In this document: positions 57,173-64,000 of the stretch, piece after piece | How the letters are laid out: each line of letters begins with the position of its first letter | Numbering within the stretch: the first letter of the stretch is position 1 | NCBI GenBank assembly: GCA_045534635.1 | Contig: JAZSKB010000039.1 | Coordinates: forward strand, 62,001-126,000 | Direction: 5' to 3' | Length of the DNA stretch: 64,000 bases | Source: UBA1205 sp045534635 | GTDB taxonomy: Bacteria; Bacteroidota; Bacteroidia; Bacteroidales; WCHB1-69 | Translations under genes and position numbers: made by a program | Notes under the pieces: model-generated | What the model was told of the DNA's origin: nothing | Database searches by the model: none | What the model saw: the letters and a program-made list of their open reading frames with translations, nothing else

Positions 57173-58155
57173 AGTAAATCAATTATTTGTTGTGCTACCA
57201 TACGAATAAGAGGAACTGTAACTGAATTTCCTGCTTGCTTATAGCATTTACTTTTTGCTATATTTGGGAAACTATATTGTTCAGGGAATCCTTGAAAGTT
57301 CAAACATTCTTTAGGGGTTAATTTTCTAAATCCGTTTGGGGTGATGATTAACGGAACATTATGTCCTCCAGTTCCCATATTAGCTGTTAGCGTTGGACAG
57401 ACATTTGATTGATTTTGCCTAACATATTGTCTTCTCCACTGATACACCGTGTTATTATCAGTCATCATCTCTTTAAGAAATGGGTAATAGCGAAAATCTT
57501 CCCTATAAAAAAGACTTTCGTCTGTTTCTGAATAATCAATACAATCATGAATTGTTCGTGTTAATGGTTGCTTGGAAGGGAAAGTGAATTTTGTATAATT
57601 AGGAACTTGTTCAGAGTCAAATCCAACAATAAATATTCGTTCCCTATTTTGTGGAATGTTGGCATATTCCATTGTATTCAAAATTTTGCTAAAAACTATA
57701 TAACCAAAATCTTGCAATGTTTTCTCTATTACTGCAAAAGTTCTTCCTTTATCATGATTCTTTAAATTCTTTACATTTTCAAGGAAAAACACTTTGGGTT
57801 GATGGTCTCTGATTATGGTTGCTATATCAAAAAACAAAGTCCCGCGTGTGTCATTAAAACCACGCTGATAACCAGCGATTGAAAAAGCTTGACAGGGAAA
57901 TCCTGCACAAAGAATATCAAATTTTTGTGGAATATAATTTTTAACTTCTTGTTTTGTAATGTCGCCCAATGGGATTTCACCAAAATTGTGGTAATATGTT
58001 TTTTTCGCATCTTCATCCCATTCTGATGAATAAACACATTTACCTCCAATATCTTGCATTGCTAATCTAAAACCACCTATTCCTGCAAACAAGTCAATGA
58101 ATGTAAAGGTAGTTTCGTTTTTTTGAGAGAACGGAATCGCTCTATTCTGTGCCAT
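57169..58155 (-). CDS. dcm: DNA (cytosine-5-)-methyltransferase of R-M module 2
   Basis: 328 aa from the ATG at 58155 (MAQNRAIPFS). It shows the C5-methyltransferase motifs in order: I IDLFAGIGGFRLAM, IV GFPCQAFSIAGYQRG with catalytic Cys88, VI FFLENVKNL, VIII QNRERIFIVGF, a short target domain (about 185-265), IX LTPKECLNFQGFP and X QAGNSVTVPLIRM. A TTG-initiated extension to 58182 would read through the inverted repeat and is less likely. First gene of the operon, directly after the RNA terminator at 58196. Confidence 0.92.
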   Translation of the reverse strand: MAQNRAIPFSQKNETTFTFIDLFAGIGGFRLAMQDIGGKCVYSSEWDEDAKKTYYHNFGEIPLGDITKQEVKNYIPQKFDILCAGFPCQAFSIAGYQRGFNDTRGTLFFDIATIIRDHQPKVFFLENVKNLKNHDKGRTFAVIEKTLQDFGYIVFSKILNTMEYANIPQNRERIFIVGFDSEQVPNYTKFTFPSKQPLTRTIHDCIDYSETDESLFYREDFRYYPFLKEMMTDNNTVYQWRRQYVRQNQSNVCPTLTANMGTGGHNVPLIITPNGFRKLTPKECLNFQGFPEQYSFPNIAKSKCYKQAGNSVTVPLIRMVAQQIIDLL

Positions 58156-58183
58156 TGATAGTATTTTTTTGCATACTATCAAT
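58154..58183. promoter_or_regulatory. 11-bp inverted repeat spanning the methyltransferase start codon
   Basis: ATTGATAGTAT at 58154-58164 and ATACTATCAAT at 58173-58183, perfect arms with an 8-base loop. The ATG (58155-58153) begins inside one arm, so an RNA hairpin here would block initiation; alternatively the DNA is an operator bound by the methyltransferase. Confidence 0.65.
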
Positions 58184-58189
58184 CACTAC

Positions 58190-58381
58190 GGACATAAAAA
58201 AGGTGTGAACCTCTATTCGCGTTCACGGTGGAGCCTAGGAGAACCACCGCCAATAACCTTAGAGAATCCACACTATGTGTGAATTATTAGGTTATTGTAA
58301 GAAGTCCTATAAAGGCACATCCGTGAAGCATTATCCGTTTCGTTGAGAAATCAGTTTCCTAGGCTTTTTTCTTTTCGAACG
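58190..58381 (-). ncRNA. structured RNA upstream of R-M module 2, ending in a terminator (same family as 23196-23372)
   Basis: Read on the minus strand. AGCCTAGGA (58357-58365) pairs with TCCTAGGCT (58232-58240). CAATAACCT/AGGTTATTG (58289-58297 with 58251-58259) carries an apical hairpin CACAC/GTGTG with a C-A on plus that becomes G-U on minus. CGGTGG/CCACCG (58226-58231 with 58244-58249) presents the CCTAGG in its loop, so a pseudoknot with the 5' strand is possible. The 3' end is GTGAAC/GTTCAC plus ACC and TTTTTT, then ATGTCC. The sequence blocks CCTAGGAAACTG and TCTAAGG match the first RNA. Confidence 0.6.
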
Positions 58382-58386
58382 CGAAA

Positions 58387-58444
58387 TAATAGTAATGCTT
58401 TGTTAATAAAAAATTGTTTACATGCTTACTATTAGCATGAAAAC
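58387..58444. promoter_or_regulatory. inverted repeat TAATAGTAA/TTACTATTA at the RNA start region
   Basis: Arms at 58387-58395 and 58436-58444; the second arm falls at the expected transcription start and is also flanked by CATGCT/AGCATG. The core ATAGTA resembles that of the repeat at 58154. Confidence 0.45.
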
Positions 58445-58449
58445 TTTTG

Positions 58450-58457
58450 CAAAAATA
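58450..58457 (-). promoter_or_regulatory. -7 box TATTTTTG for RNA and R-M module 2
   Basis: TAnnTTTG on the minus strand. Transcription from here would run through the structured RNA and its terminator before reaching the methyltransferase. No other box is seen between. Confidence 0.5.
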
Positions 58458-58517
58458 CAATATTTTTTAATACAATTTTTTTGTTTTAGAATTTTTTTTT
58501 GTTTATTTACTGTTTTT

Positions 58518-58593
58518 TCGGTTGTCTTCGGCAGGCTCAGACACCGAAAAAAAACAGACAGCGAGAAAAAAACACAAAAGCAACATCGTTGCC
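58518..58593. repeat. REP-like copy right of R-M module 2
   Basis: CGGTTGTCTTCGGCAGGCTCA with GACACCG, then AACACAAAAGCAACATCGTTGC. Orientation is opposite to the copy at 55902, so the module lies between inverted REP copies. Confidence 0.8.
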
Positions 58594-58642
58594 GTTCTGC
58601 TGGTTTTGCAATTCAGCAGGATTGAGTATGAGCATTTGTAAT
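58588..58642. repeat. right inverted repeat of R-M module 2
   Basis: Partner of 56034-56091. In plus-strand reading it encodes CRSAGFAIQQD, nearly the same as the C-terminus of the nuclease. It begins within the GCAAC/GTTGC palindrome of the REP copy. Confidence 0.8.
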
Positions 58643-58653
58643 AATACACAACA

Positions 58654-58689
58654 AAAAAAGTGAACAATATTACTATTGTTCACTTTTTT
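58654..58689 (-). terminator. bidirectional terminator after the PHP phosphatase gene
   Basis: AAAAAAGTGAACAATA and TATTGTTCACTTTTTT form a 16-bp perfect hairpin with a TTAC loop. It ends the fabD-pepE-php run on the minus strand and shields it from the R-M module. Confidence 0.88.
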
Positions 58690-58711
58690 ATTTTTTATAT
58701 TTTTCAATACA

Positions 58712-59548
58712 TTAAATCAAAGGCAATATTTGTTGGCGACCATTTATCAGAAGTACAATTTCTTTATAACCAAAATTGATAGCACACTGTTTGGCATCAT
58801 TAAATCCTAAACTAATTTCATTACTCTGATGAGCGTCCATACTTATAGTAATCGGAATATCCATTTGTTGCATTTTTTTTATTATCCAAGGAGAAGGATA
58901 AAAAGTATCACAACGTTTTTTATAAATACCTCGAGTGTTAATTTCTACCACTAAATTTTTGGATTTAATCAAATGAAGTGCTTCTTCAATATAATTTTGA
59001 TACCATTTTTCATCTTCCCGAAAATAACGATTTTGATTGTGCATTTTTATTTTATCGAAATGAGCAACAATATCAAAACATTCATTTTCAATCATTTCAA
59101 ATAATTGATAAAAATATGTTTTCACCGCTAATCGAATATCATTAGCAAAAATTTTGTTTAACCCTTCATCATAAATATCTTTATTTGGTCCATCGATAAA
59201 CCACAATTGATTTTGGTATTTTACTAAATGAACTCCACCAATAAGATATTGAATAGCATATTTTTCTTTAAAATATTGAAAAGAATTAGAACAGTGAGGA
59301 ATATAATCACATTCCAATCCATAAGATATAGGCAATTGAGGATGCAATTTTATTAATTGCTGTATTTCAGCAATATAAATTGGTAAAATGTCTTCTTTTA
59401 TAGAAAATTTATTCTCAAAAGGCAACGGAGCATGCGGAGAAAATCCAAAAGCCGTAAAAGATTGTTTTACGGCTTCATCTATAAATTCTTGAGGGTCCCC
59501 TTTTCCATCGCAATAACGGCAATGGGTATGAAAATTGAATAACATCAA
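58712..59548 (-). CDS. PHP-domain histidinol-phosphatase-like protein
   Basis: 278 aa; probable phosphoesterase of the HisJ/HisK type, last but one step of histidine synthesis. Metal-binding histidines occur in FNFHTHCRYCDG, FSPHAPLPF, IGGVHLV and FDIVAHFDKIK, and in SMDAHQSNEI. No other his genes are nearby, so another substrate is possible. The upstream pepE gene ends one base before its start. Confidence 0.82.
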   Translation of the reverse strand: MMLFNFHTHCRYCDGKGDPQEFIDEAVKQSFTAFGFSPHAPLPFENKFSIKEDILPIYIAEIQQLIKLHPQLPISYGLECDYIPHCSNSFQYFKEKYAIQYLIGGVHLVKYQNQLWFIDGPNKDIYDEGLNKIFANDIRLAVKTYFYQLFEMIENECFDIVAHFDKIKMHNQNRYFREDEKWYQNYIEEALHLIKSKNLVVEINTRGIYKKRCDTFYPSPWIIKKMQQMDIPITISMDAHQSNEISLGFNDAKQCAINFGYKEIVLLINGRQQILPLI

Positions 59549-59549
59549 T

Positions 59550-60308
59550 TTATTTTAATAAAAAACTAACATCACTTCCCGGTTCAACCTCGTATGCATC
59601 TTTTCCATAATGGAAAATAATCATTTTTTTACCACCACGAAGCAACATTTTTTGTCCATCAACCCACAAAGCACACGCTTCTCTAAGTCCAACAACTGTA
59701 GTATTTTGATTTACAGCCAAATACTCATTCAGTCTATCTTGACGAGTTTCACCACCATGTTTAATCATTTTATCAATTTCAGGTGTTGGGTCTAAATAAT
59801 GCGGATTGATTTGGAAAGGAACTAAATTAAGTGCTTTAAAACTTTTTGGTTCAACAATAGGCATATCATTAGTTGTACACAACGTAGGACAAGCCACATT
59901 AGAACCAGCACTCCAACCGATATAAGGAGTACCATTTTTAACCTTTTCAGCAATAGCATTTATCAAATCGAAATTGTGCAATTCTGCCACCAAATGGAAT
60001 GTATTCCCACCACCAACAATAATACAATCAGCATTTTGAATAGCCTCAATTTTGTTAGTAGCCTTGTGAATAGAATTGATATTTTCAAATCCCCATTTTA
60101 GGAAAGCATTTTTTACACGTTGTTCGTAGGCATCGTAACTTTTTGGATAAGCATTCCCCGCAATATTTACACCTGCAAATGGAATGAAAACAATATTACT
60201 TTTGGCACCTACATTGTTTTGTTGACAAAAAAACTCAATTTGCGTTTGACACCAAGCCAAATAAGGTTCGCCGAAATTGGTTGAATTACTAATCAATAAA
60301 AGTTTCAT
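59550..60308 (-). CDS. pepE: peptidase E, alpha-aspartyl dipeptidase (family S51)
   Basis: 252 aa; hydrolyses dipeptides with N-terminal aspartate. Nucleophile Ser133 lies in GWSAGSNVACPTLC; VGGGNTFHLVAEL and the INPHYLD block complete the family pattern. No signal peptide, cytosolic. Confidence 0.88.
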   Translation of the reverse strand: MKLLLISNSTNFGEPYLAWCQTQIEFFCQQNNVGAKSNIVFIPFAGVNIAGNAYPKSYDAYEQRVKNAFLKWGFENINSIHKATNKIEAIQNADCIIVGGGNTFHLVAELHNFDLINAIAEKVKNGTPYIGWSAGSNVACPTLCTTNDMPIVEPKSFKALNLVPFQINPHYLDPTPEIDKMIKHGGETRQDRLNEYLAVNQNTTVVGLREACALWVDGQKMLLRGGKKMIIFHYGKDAYEVEPGSDVSFLLK

Positions 60309-60326
60309 AATCTATATATTTAATAA

Positions 60327-61208
60327 TTATTCTGAAATACTTTCTACCATTACCTCAGGAGCGATTTTTTTTATCAAACCTTGCAAAACAACTCCTGGAC
60401 CTATTTCTGTAAAATGAGATGCTCCATCTGCTACCATATTTTTAACAATAGCAGTCCAAAGAACAGGAGCAGTAAGTTGTTCTATAAGATTTTGTTTTAT
60501 TGAAACCGTATCCATTGAAGGTTTTGCAGTAAAATTTTGATAAATTGGACAAATGGGAGTATTGAAATGTACTTTATCAATAGCCTCAGCCAATTCTTTT
60601 CGAGCAGTTTCCATAAATGGAGAATGAAAAGCACCACTTACTTTCAATGGCAAAACACGTTTTGCACCAGCCTCTTTAAGTACATTCCCAATTTCTTCAA
60701 TTCCTTTTACAGAACCAGAAATAACTACTTGTCCTGGACAATTAAAATTAGCAGCGACAACAATTTCTTTTGATTTTTGACAAATTTCCACAACTTTTTC
60801 ATCGTCAAGCCCCAAAACTGCAGCCATAATAGAAGATTGTTCTTCACAAGATTTTTGCATAGCCATAGCACGTTTTGACACCAAACGTAACCCATCTTCA
60901 AAAGAAAGGCAACCATTGGCAACCAAAGCAGAAAATTCTCCCAAAGAATGTCCAGCAACCATATCAGGTTGAATACCATTATTCAATGTTGCTGCCAAAA
61001 TTGTAGAATGCAAAAAAACTGCTGGTTGAGTTACTTTGGTCTGTTTTAGGTCTTCTTCTGTTCCTGAAAACATAATATCACTAATACGAAAACCTAAAAT
61101 TTCGTTTGCTTGTTCAAAATATTTACGAGCAATATCATTTGATTGATAAAGGGATTTGCCCATTCCAACAAATTGGGCACCTTGCCCCGGAAAAACATAT
61201 ACCTTCAT
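60327..61208 (-). CDS. fabD: malonyl-CoA:ACP transacylase
   Basis: 293 aa; loads malonyl on acyl carrier protein for fatty acid synthesis. PGQGAQFVGMG at the N-terminus, catalytic Ser88 in GHSLGEFSAL and His195 in GAFHSPFM. Other fab genes are not adjacent. Confidence 0.96.
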   Translation of the reverse strand: MKVYVFPGQGAQFVGMGKSLYQSNDIARKYFEQANEILGFRISDIMFSGTEEDLKQTKVTQPAVFLHSTILAATLNNGIQPDMVAGHSLGEFSALVANGCLSFEDGLRLVSKRAMAMQKSCEEQSSIMAAVLGLDDEKVVEICQKSKEIVVAANFNCPGQVVISGSVKGIEEIGNVLKEAGAKRVLPLKVSGAFHSPFMETARKELAEAIDKVHFNTPICPIYQNFTAKPSMDTVSIKQNLIEQLTAPVLWTAIVKNMVADGASHFTEIGPGVVLQGLIKKIAPEVMVESISE

Positions 61209-61225
61209 ATTTTATCTTTTATTAA

Positions 61226-62623
61226 TTATAAATGTATTGCTTTATCTATTGCTGCCTCTACGGCTTCCATAACGGCTTCCGACATAGTAGGATGTGGATG
61301 TATAGTACTTAAAATTTGCTCCGCTGTAATATTTTCTTGTCGTGCTAAAGTTCCTTCTGCAATCATTTCGGTAACATTATCTCCCACCATGTGGAATCCT
61401 AACATTTGATTCGTTTTTGCATCAACAATTACTTTCACCAAACCATCTCTATTGCCTGCTGCTGTTGCTTTTCCAGAAGCGGTAAATGGAAATTTTCCCA
61501 CTTTGATTTCATAACCTGCCTCTATTGCTTTCTTTTCTGTCATACCAACAGAAGCCACTTCTGGAGTTGTATATGTACATCCCGGAATGTTGTTATAATT
61601 AACTATTTGAGGATGATGTCCTGCCAATTTTTCTACACAAACAATTGCTTCACGCGAAGCCACATGAGCCAATGCAGGTCCATGAACAATATCCCCTATC
61701 GCATAAACACCTTCTACATTGGTACGATAATATTCGTCAACAATTACTTTACCACGTTCTACTGCGATTCCAGTTTCTTCCAACCCTAAATTATCAATAT
61801 TTGTTTGTACACCAACTGCCGATAAAACAACATCTGCTTCTATTTCAATAATATTTCCTCGTTTATCTTTAACTTTGGCAATACATTTCTCTTTAGAAGT
61901 ATCGACTTCTTCTACAGACGCTTCTGTCATTACTTTCATACCTTGTTTGCGGAAACATCTATCCACTTGTTTGGATATTTCTTCATCTTCAACAGGTAAA
62001 ATATTGGGTAATAACTCTATAAGTGTAACTTTTGTTCCTAAACTATTGTAGAAAAATGCCAATTCACTACCAATTGCTCCACTACCTACTACAATCATCG
62101 ATTCAGGTTGTTGAGCCAATGTCAACGCTTGTCGGTAACCAATAATTTTTTTACCATCTTGAGGTAAATTTGGCAAAACTCGCGAACGTGCTCCTGTGGC
62201 TAAAATAATATGTTTTGATGTATATTGTTGTACATTCCCGTCATTATCGGTAACTTCTACCACTTTATTTGGTTTAATTTTACCATGTCCGGCTATAATT
62301 TCAATATTATTTTTTTTGAATAAAAATTGTATTCCTTTGCTCATATTTTCAGCAACGGCTCTACTGCGAGCAACAATAGCAGCAAAATCTGGTTTAACTT
62401 CCCCAGAACATGTTATACCATAATCTGCACTATGTTGCATATATCTATATACTTGTGCCGATTTCATCAATGCTTTGGTAGGAATACAGCCCCAATTGAG
62501 ACAAATACCTCCCAATTCTGCACGTTCTACTACTGCTGTCTTCAAACCTAATTGTGATGCTTTTATTGCTGCAACATAACCTCCAGGACCACTTCCTATT
62601 ACTATTAAATCAAAATTTTCCAT
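61226..62623 (-). CDS. lpd: dihydrolipoyl dehydrogenase
   Basis: 465 aa FAD enzyme, E3 of 2-oxoacid dehydrogenase complexes or of the glycine cleavage system. FAD site VIGSGPGGYVAAI, redox disulfide Cys41-Cys46 in GGICLNWGCIPTKAL, NAD site VVGSGAIGSELAFFY and the active-site pair in IHPHPTMSEAVMEA. The fabD gene follows after 17 bp. Confidence 0.96.
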   Translation of the reverse strand: MENFDLIVIGSGPGGYVAAIKASQLGLKTAVVERAELGGICLNWGCIPTKALMKSAQVYRYMQHSADYGITCSGEVKPDFAAIVARSRAVAENMSKGIQFLFKKNNIEIIAGHGKIKPNKVVEVTDNDGNVQQYTSKHIILATGARSRVLPNLPQDGKKIIGYRQALTLAQQPESMIVVGSGAIGSELAFFYNSLGTKVTLIELLPNILPVEDEEISKQVDRCFRKQGMKVMTEASVEEVDTSKEKCIAKVKDKRGNIIEIEADVVLSAVGVQTNIDNLGLEETGIAVERGKVIVDEYYRTNVEGVYAIGDIVHGPALAHVASREAIVCVEKLAGHHPQIVNYNNIPGCTYTTPEVASVGMTEKKAIEAGYEIKVGKFPFTASGKATAAGNRDGLVKVIVDAKTNQMLGFHMVGDNVTEMIAEGTLARQENITAEQILSTIHPHPTMSEAVMEAVEAAIDKAIHL

Positions 62624-62642
62624 ACTACTTAATTTATTTTTG

Positions 62643-62650
62643 CAAAGATA
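62643..62650 (-). promoter_or_regulatory. -7 box TATCTTTG for lpd
   Basis: TAnnTTTG on the minus strand, 20 bases before the lpd ATG. Confidence 0.7.
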
Positions 62651-62892
62651 ACACTTTTATTTTTTACTTATCTTATAGATTCAACTTAAAATAAAAAAAT
62701 CTCAGCCCGCTGAGCAATGGCAAAAATGCAATAGTAATTATTTCATAGTTAACGGTCAGATTAAAATTTTCTATTTTTCTATACTACAAATACCGTGCCA
62801 AAGATAAAAAAATGAAATAAAAACAATATTTTATTTTTATTTGCGTAACAAAAATTACGATTATAGATTCTATTTTATTAGTGTTATTTTTG

Positions 62893-62900
62893 TATCTTTG
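62893..62900 (+). promoter_or_regulatory. -7 box TATCTTTG for the last gene
   Basis: TAnnTTTG 47 bases before the TTG start at 62947. Confidence 0.65.
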
Positions 62901-62946
62901 CACAAAAATAGAACTTTTTACAATATATACAAATTGAAGTAACAAT

Positions 62947-64000
62947 TTGAAAAAAAGATATTTATTATTGATGATTTTGCTTTTTTTGCTTTCCATTGGA
63001 GCAATGGGGCAAGATATTGTTTCAAAAAAAACAAAAACATTTGTCATAGAACAAGATACTATTGTTTTAGACACAAATTCTTTGGTCTGGGGAAGTATTG
63101 AAATCTCCAATTTGCAACCAACAGACTATACCATTGATTATTTAAGAGGACTTTTGATTATTAAAAATCCTGCTATAAAAAAACAAAATATCAGTGTTTC
63201 ATATCGATGTTATCCCTATAGTTTGGGAGAAAAAAAACAAAGATATTCAACAGACTTAATTGAAAAACACATATACAATCCCATTATTAAATTAAATACG
63301 ACACCTTTAGAACAACCTACTTTTGATGAAATTTTTTCTGATTCAAAATTAAACACCTATGGTAGTCTTTCTCGCGGAATTTCTATTGGAAATAGTCAAG
63401 ATATGATTGTAAATTCCAATTTGAATTTACAACTATCGGGAAAATTAAGCGAAGATATAGAAATATTAGCCACAATTACAGACCAAAATATCCCTATTCA
63501 ACCAGAAGGGAATAGTGCTCAATTACAAGAATTTGACAAAGTCTTTATTCAAATGAAATACAAAGACAAAGCAACATTATTGGCTGGAGATGTTGAAAAT
63601 GAATCAAATGGGAACGCTTATTTTATGTCCTATCGAAGAATGGGACAAGGATTAAAAATGAATACCGATTTTCAATCTATCAATAAAAAAAAGGATACAA
63701 CACATTACAATATCAATTTTAGTGGAACCGTCGCCAAAGGTGTTTATTGTGTGCAGAATATAATACCAATAGAATCAAATCAAGGACCTTATAGATTAGT
63801 AGGAAAGAATAATGAAACCTACATTATAATTTTAGCAGGTAGCGAACGAGTTTATATCAATGAAGTGCTTTTGCAACGAGGCGAAGATAACGATTATGTT
63901 ATCAATTATAATTCTGGAGAAATAACATTTACCGCAAAACAAGTCATCACTAAAGATAAACGCATTGTTGTTGAATATGAATATGTTGACCAAAGTTATC
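62947..64000 (+). CDS. large exported surface or outer-membrane protein of unknown function, 3'-truncated by window edge
   Basis: The frame stays open to the window end (351 codons). I use the TTG at 62947 because it gives a complete signal peptide (MKKRYLLLMILLFLLSIGAM, then GQ); the ATG at 62971 would lose the basic residues. The mature part has SLVWGSIEISNLQPTDYTID, then SLSRGISIGNSQDMIVNSNL and LQLSGKLSEDIEILATITDQ with NIPIQPEGN. I recall this pattern from long conserved Bacteroidetes proteins of unknown role, probably beta-rich and outer-membrane associated. A function cannot be assigned. Confidence 0.8.
   Translation, partial: MKKRYLLLMILLFLLSIGAMGQDIVSKKTKTFVIEQDTIVLDTNSLVWGSIEISNLQPTDYTIDYLRGLLIIKNPAIKKQNISVSYRCYPYSLGEKKQRYSTDLIEKHIYNPIIKLNTTPLEQPTFDEIFSDSKLNTYGSLSRGISIGNSQDMIVNSNLNLQLSGKLSEDIEILATITDQNIPIQPEGNSAQLQEFDKVFIQMKYKDKATLLAGDVENESNGNAYFMSYRRMGQGLKMNTDFQSINKKKDTTHYNINFSGTVAKGVYCVQNIIPIESNQGPYRLVGKNNETYIIILAGSERVYINEVLLQRGEDNDYVINYNSGEITFTAKQVITKDKRIVVEYEYVDQSY

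Larger units (their letters stand above)
62624..62946. other. divergent intergenic region between lpd and the last gene
   Basis: Contains two -7 boxes (62643 minus, 62893 plus) and a compact hairpin CTCAGC/GCTGAG at 62702-62715 which, read on the minus strand, is followed by ATTTTTTT. Otherwise AT-rich with no gene. Confidence 0.65.

Noticed and set aside
58156..58182. TTG-initiated extension of the cytosine methyltransferase
   Set aside because: It would be translated from one arm and the loop of the inverted repeat; the ATG at 58155 gives the normal start before motif I.
58422..58625. 67-codon plus-strand frame ending CRSAGFAIQQD
   Set aside because: It joins AT-rich spacer, REP hairpin and the right repeat; the coding look at its end is just the shared repeat.
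62702..62715. Terminator on the minus strand between lpd and the last gene
   Set aside because: The hairpin CTCAGC/GCTGAG with a following T-run fits a terminator, but no minus-strand gene lies upstream of it in the window, so I leave it as an unexplained hairpin.
62784..63110. 108-codon minus-strand frame across the start of the last gene
   Set aside because: It overlaps the promoter and signal peptide of a well supported plus-strand gene and has low-complexity I/F/K composition.

Overview
The window comes from the chromosome of an AT-rich member of the Bacteroidetes, most likely Bacteroidales. The evidence is consistent. Promoters carry the phylum-typical -7 box TAnnTTTG in front of many transcripts. 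A secreted M6 protease ends in a type IX secretion sorting domain, and a PorD (DUF4835) gene is present. The omega-like RpoZ, fused CoaBC and fused RibBA are all of the Bacteroidetes type. Genes are tightly packed with many ATGA or TAATG overlaps, and Shine-Dalgarno motifs are mostly absent.

Layout. 1-5.2 kb: end of waaA (lipid A-Kdo core), then a minus-strand operon of M6 protease, NlpC/P60 hydrolase and GNAT acetyltransferase. 5.2-7.5 kb: a pseudouridine synthase and dapF. 7.5-13 kb: minus-strand housekeeping cluster bamD-rpoZ-coaBC-porD-recN-nudix. 13-17.3 kb: an S9 peptidase, then an RNA-rich stretch with the SRP RNA, tsaC, RNase P RNA and tRNA-Phe. 17.3-19.8 kb: recJ facing aroQ and a divIC-like gene. 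19.9-23.8 kb: a type II restriction-modification module (two methyltransferases plus an HNH nuclease, MboII-like), with a decayed gene downstream and a structured RNA plus REP-like repeats upstream. 23.85-32.3 kb: dnaG, priA, DUF1573, yajC, ybbR-like, ribBA, an O-methyltransferase and a disrupted nlpE-like gene. 32.4-50.4 kb: one unbroken minus-strand str-S10-spc-alpha ribosomal operon of 33 genes, including secY, map, infA and rpoA. 51-55.9 kb: a TetR regulator with a giant 2-hydroxyacyl-CoA dehydratase activator-like protein. 55.9-58.65 kb: a second restriction-modification module (C5-cytosine methyltransferase plus a nuclease with a B3-like domain), bounded by inverted repeats. 58.7-62.6 kb: PHP phosphatase, pepE, fabD, lpd. 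62.9 kb to the end: the start of a large surface or outer-membrane protein.

The most unusual signal is a pair of related structured RNAs, one directly upstream of each otherwise unrelated restriction-modification operon. They share sequence blocks (CCTnRGAAAyTG, TCTAAGG, TTTTTTATGTCC). They also share an architecture: a paired domain, a small hairpin whose loop can pair with the 5' block (a possible pseudoknot), then a Rho-independent terminator hairpin that ends just before the methyltransferase gene. I see no other promoter between terminator and gene. This suggests a transcription-attenuating leader that controls entry into modification-restriction operons. I do not recognise the RNA family. 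The second module is also framed by imperfect terminal inverted repeats of about 55 bp, one of which supplies the C-terminus of the nuclease, and an 11-bp inverted repeat runs into the methyltransferase start codon.
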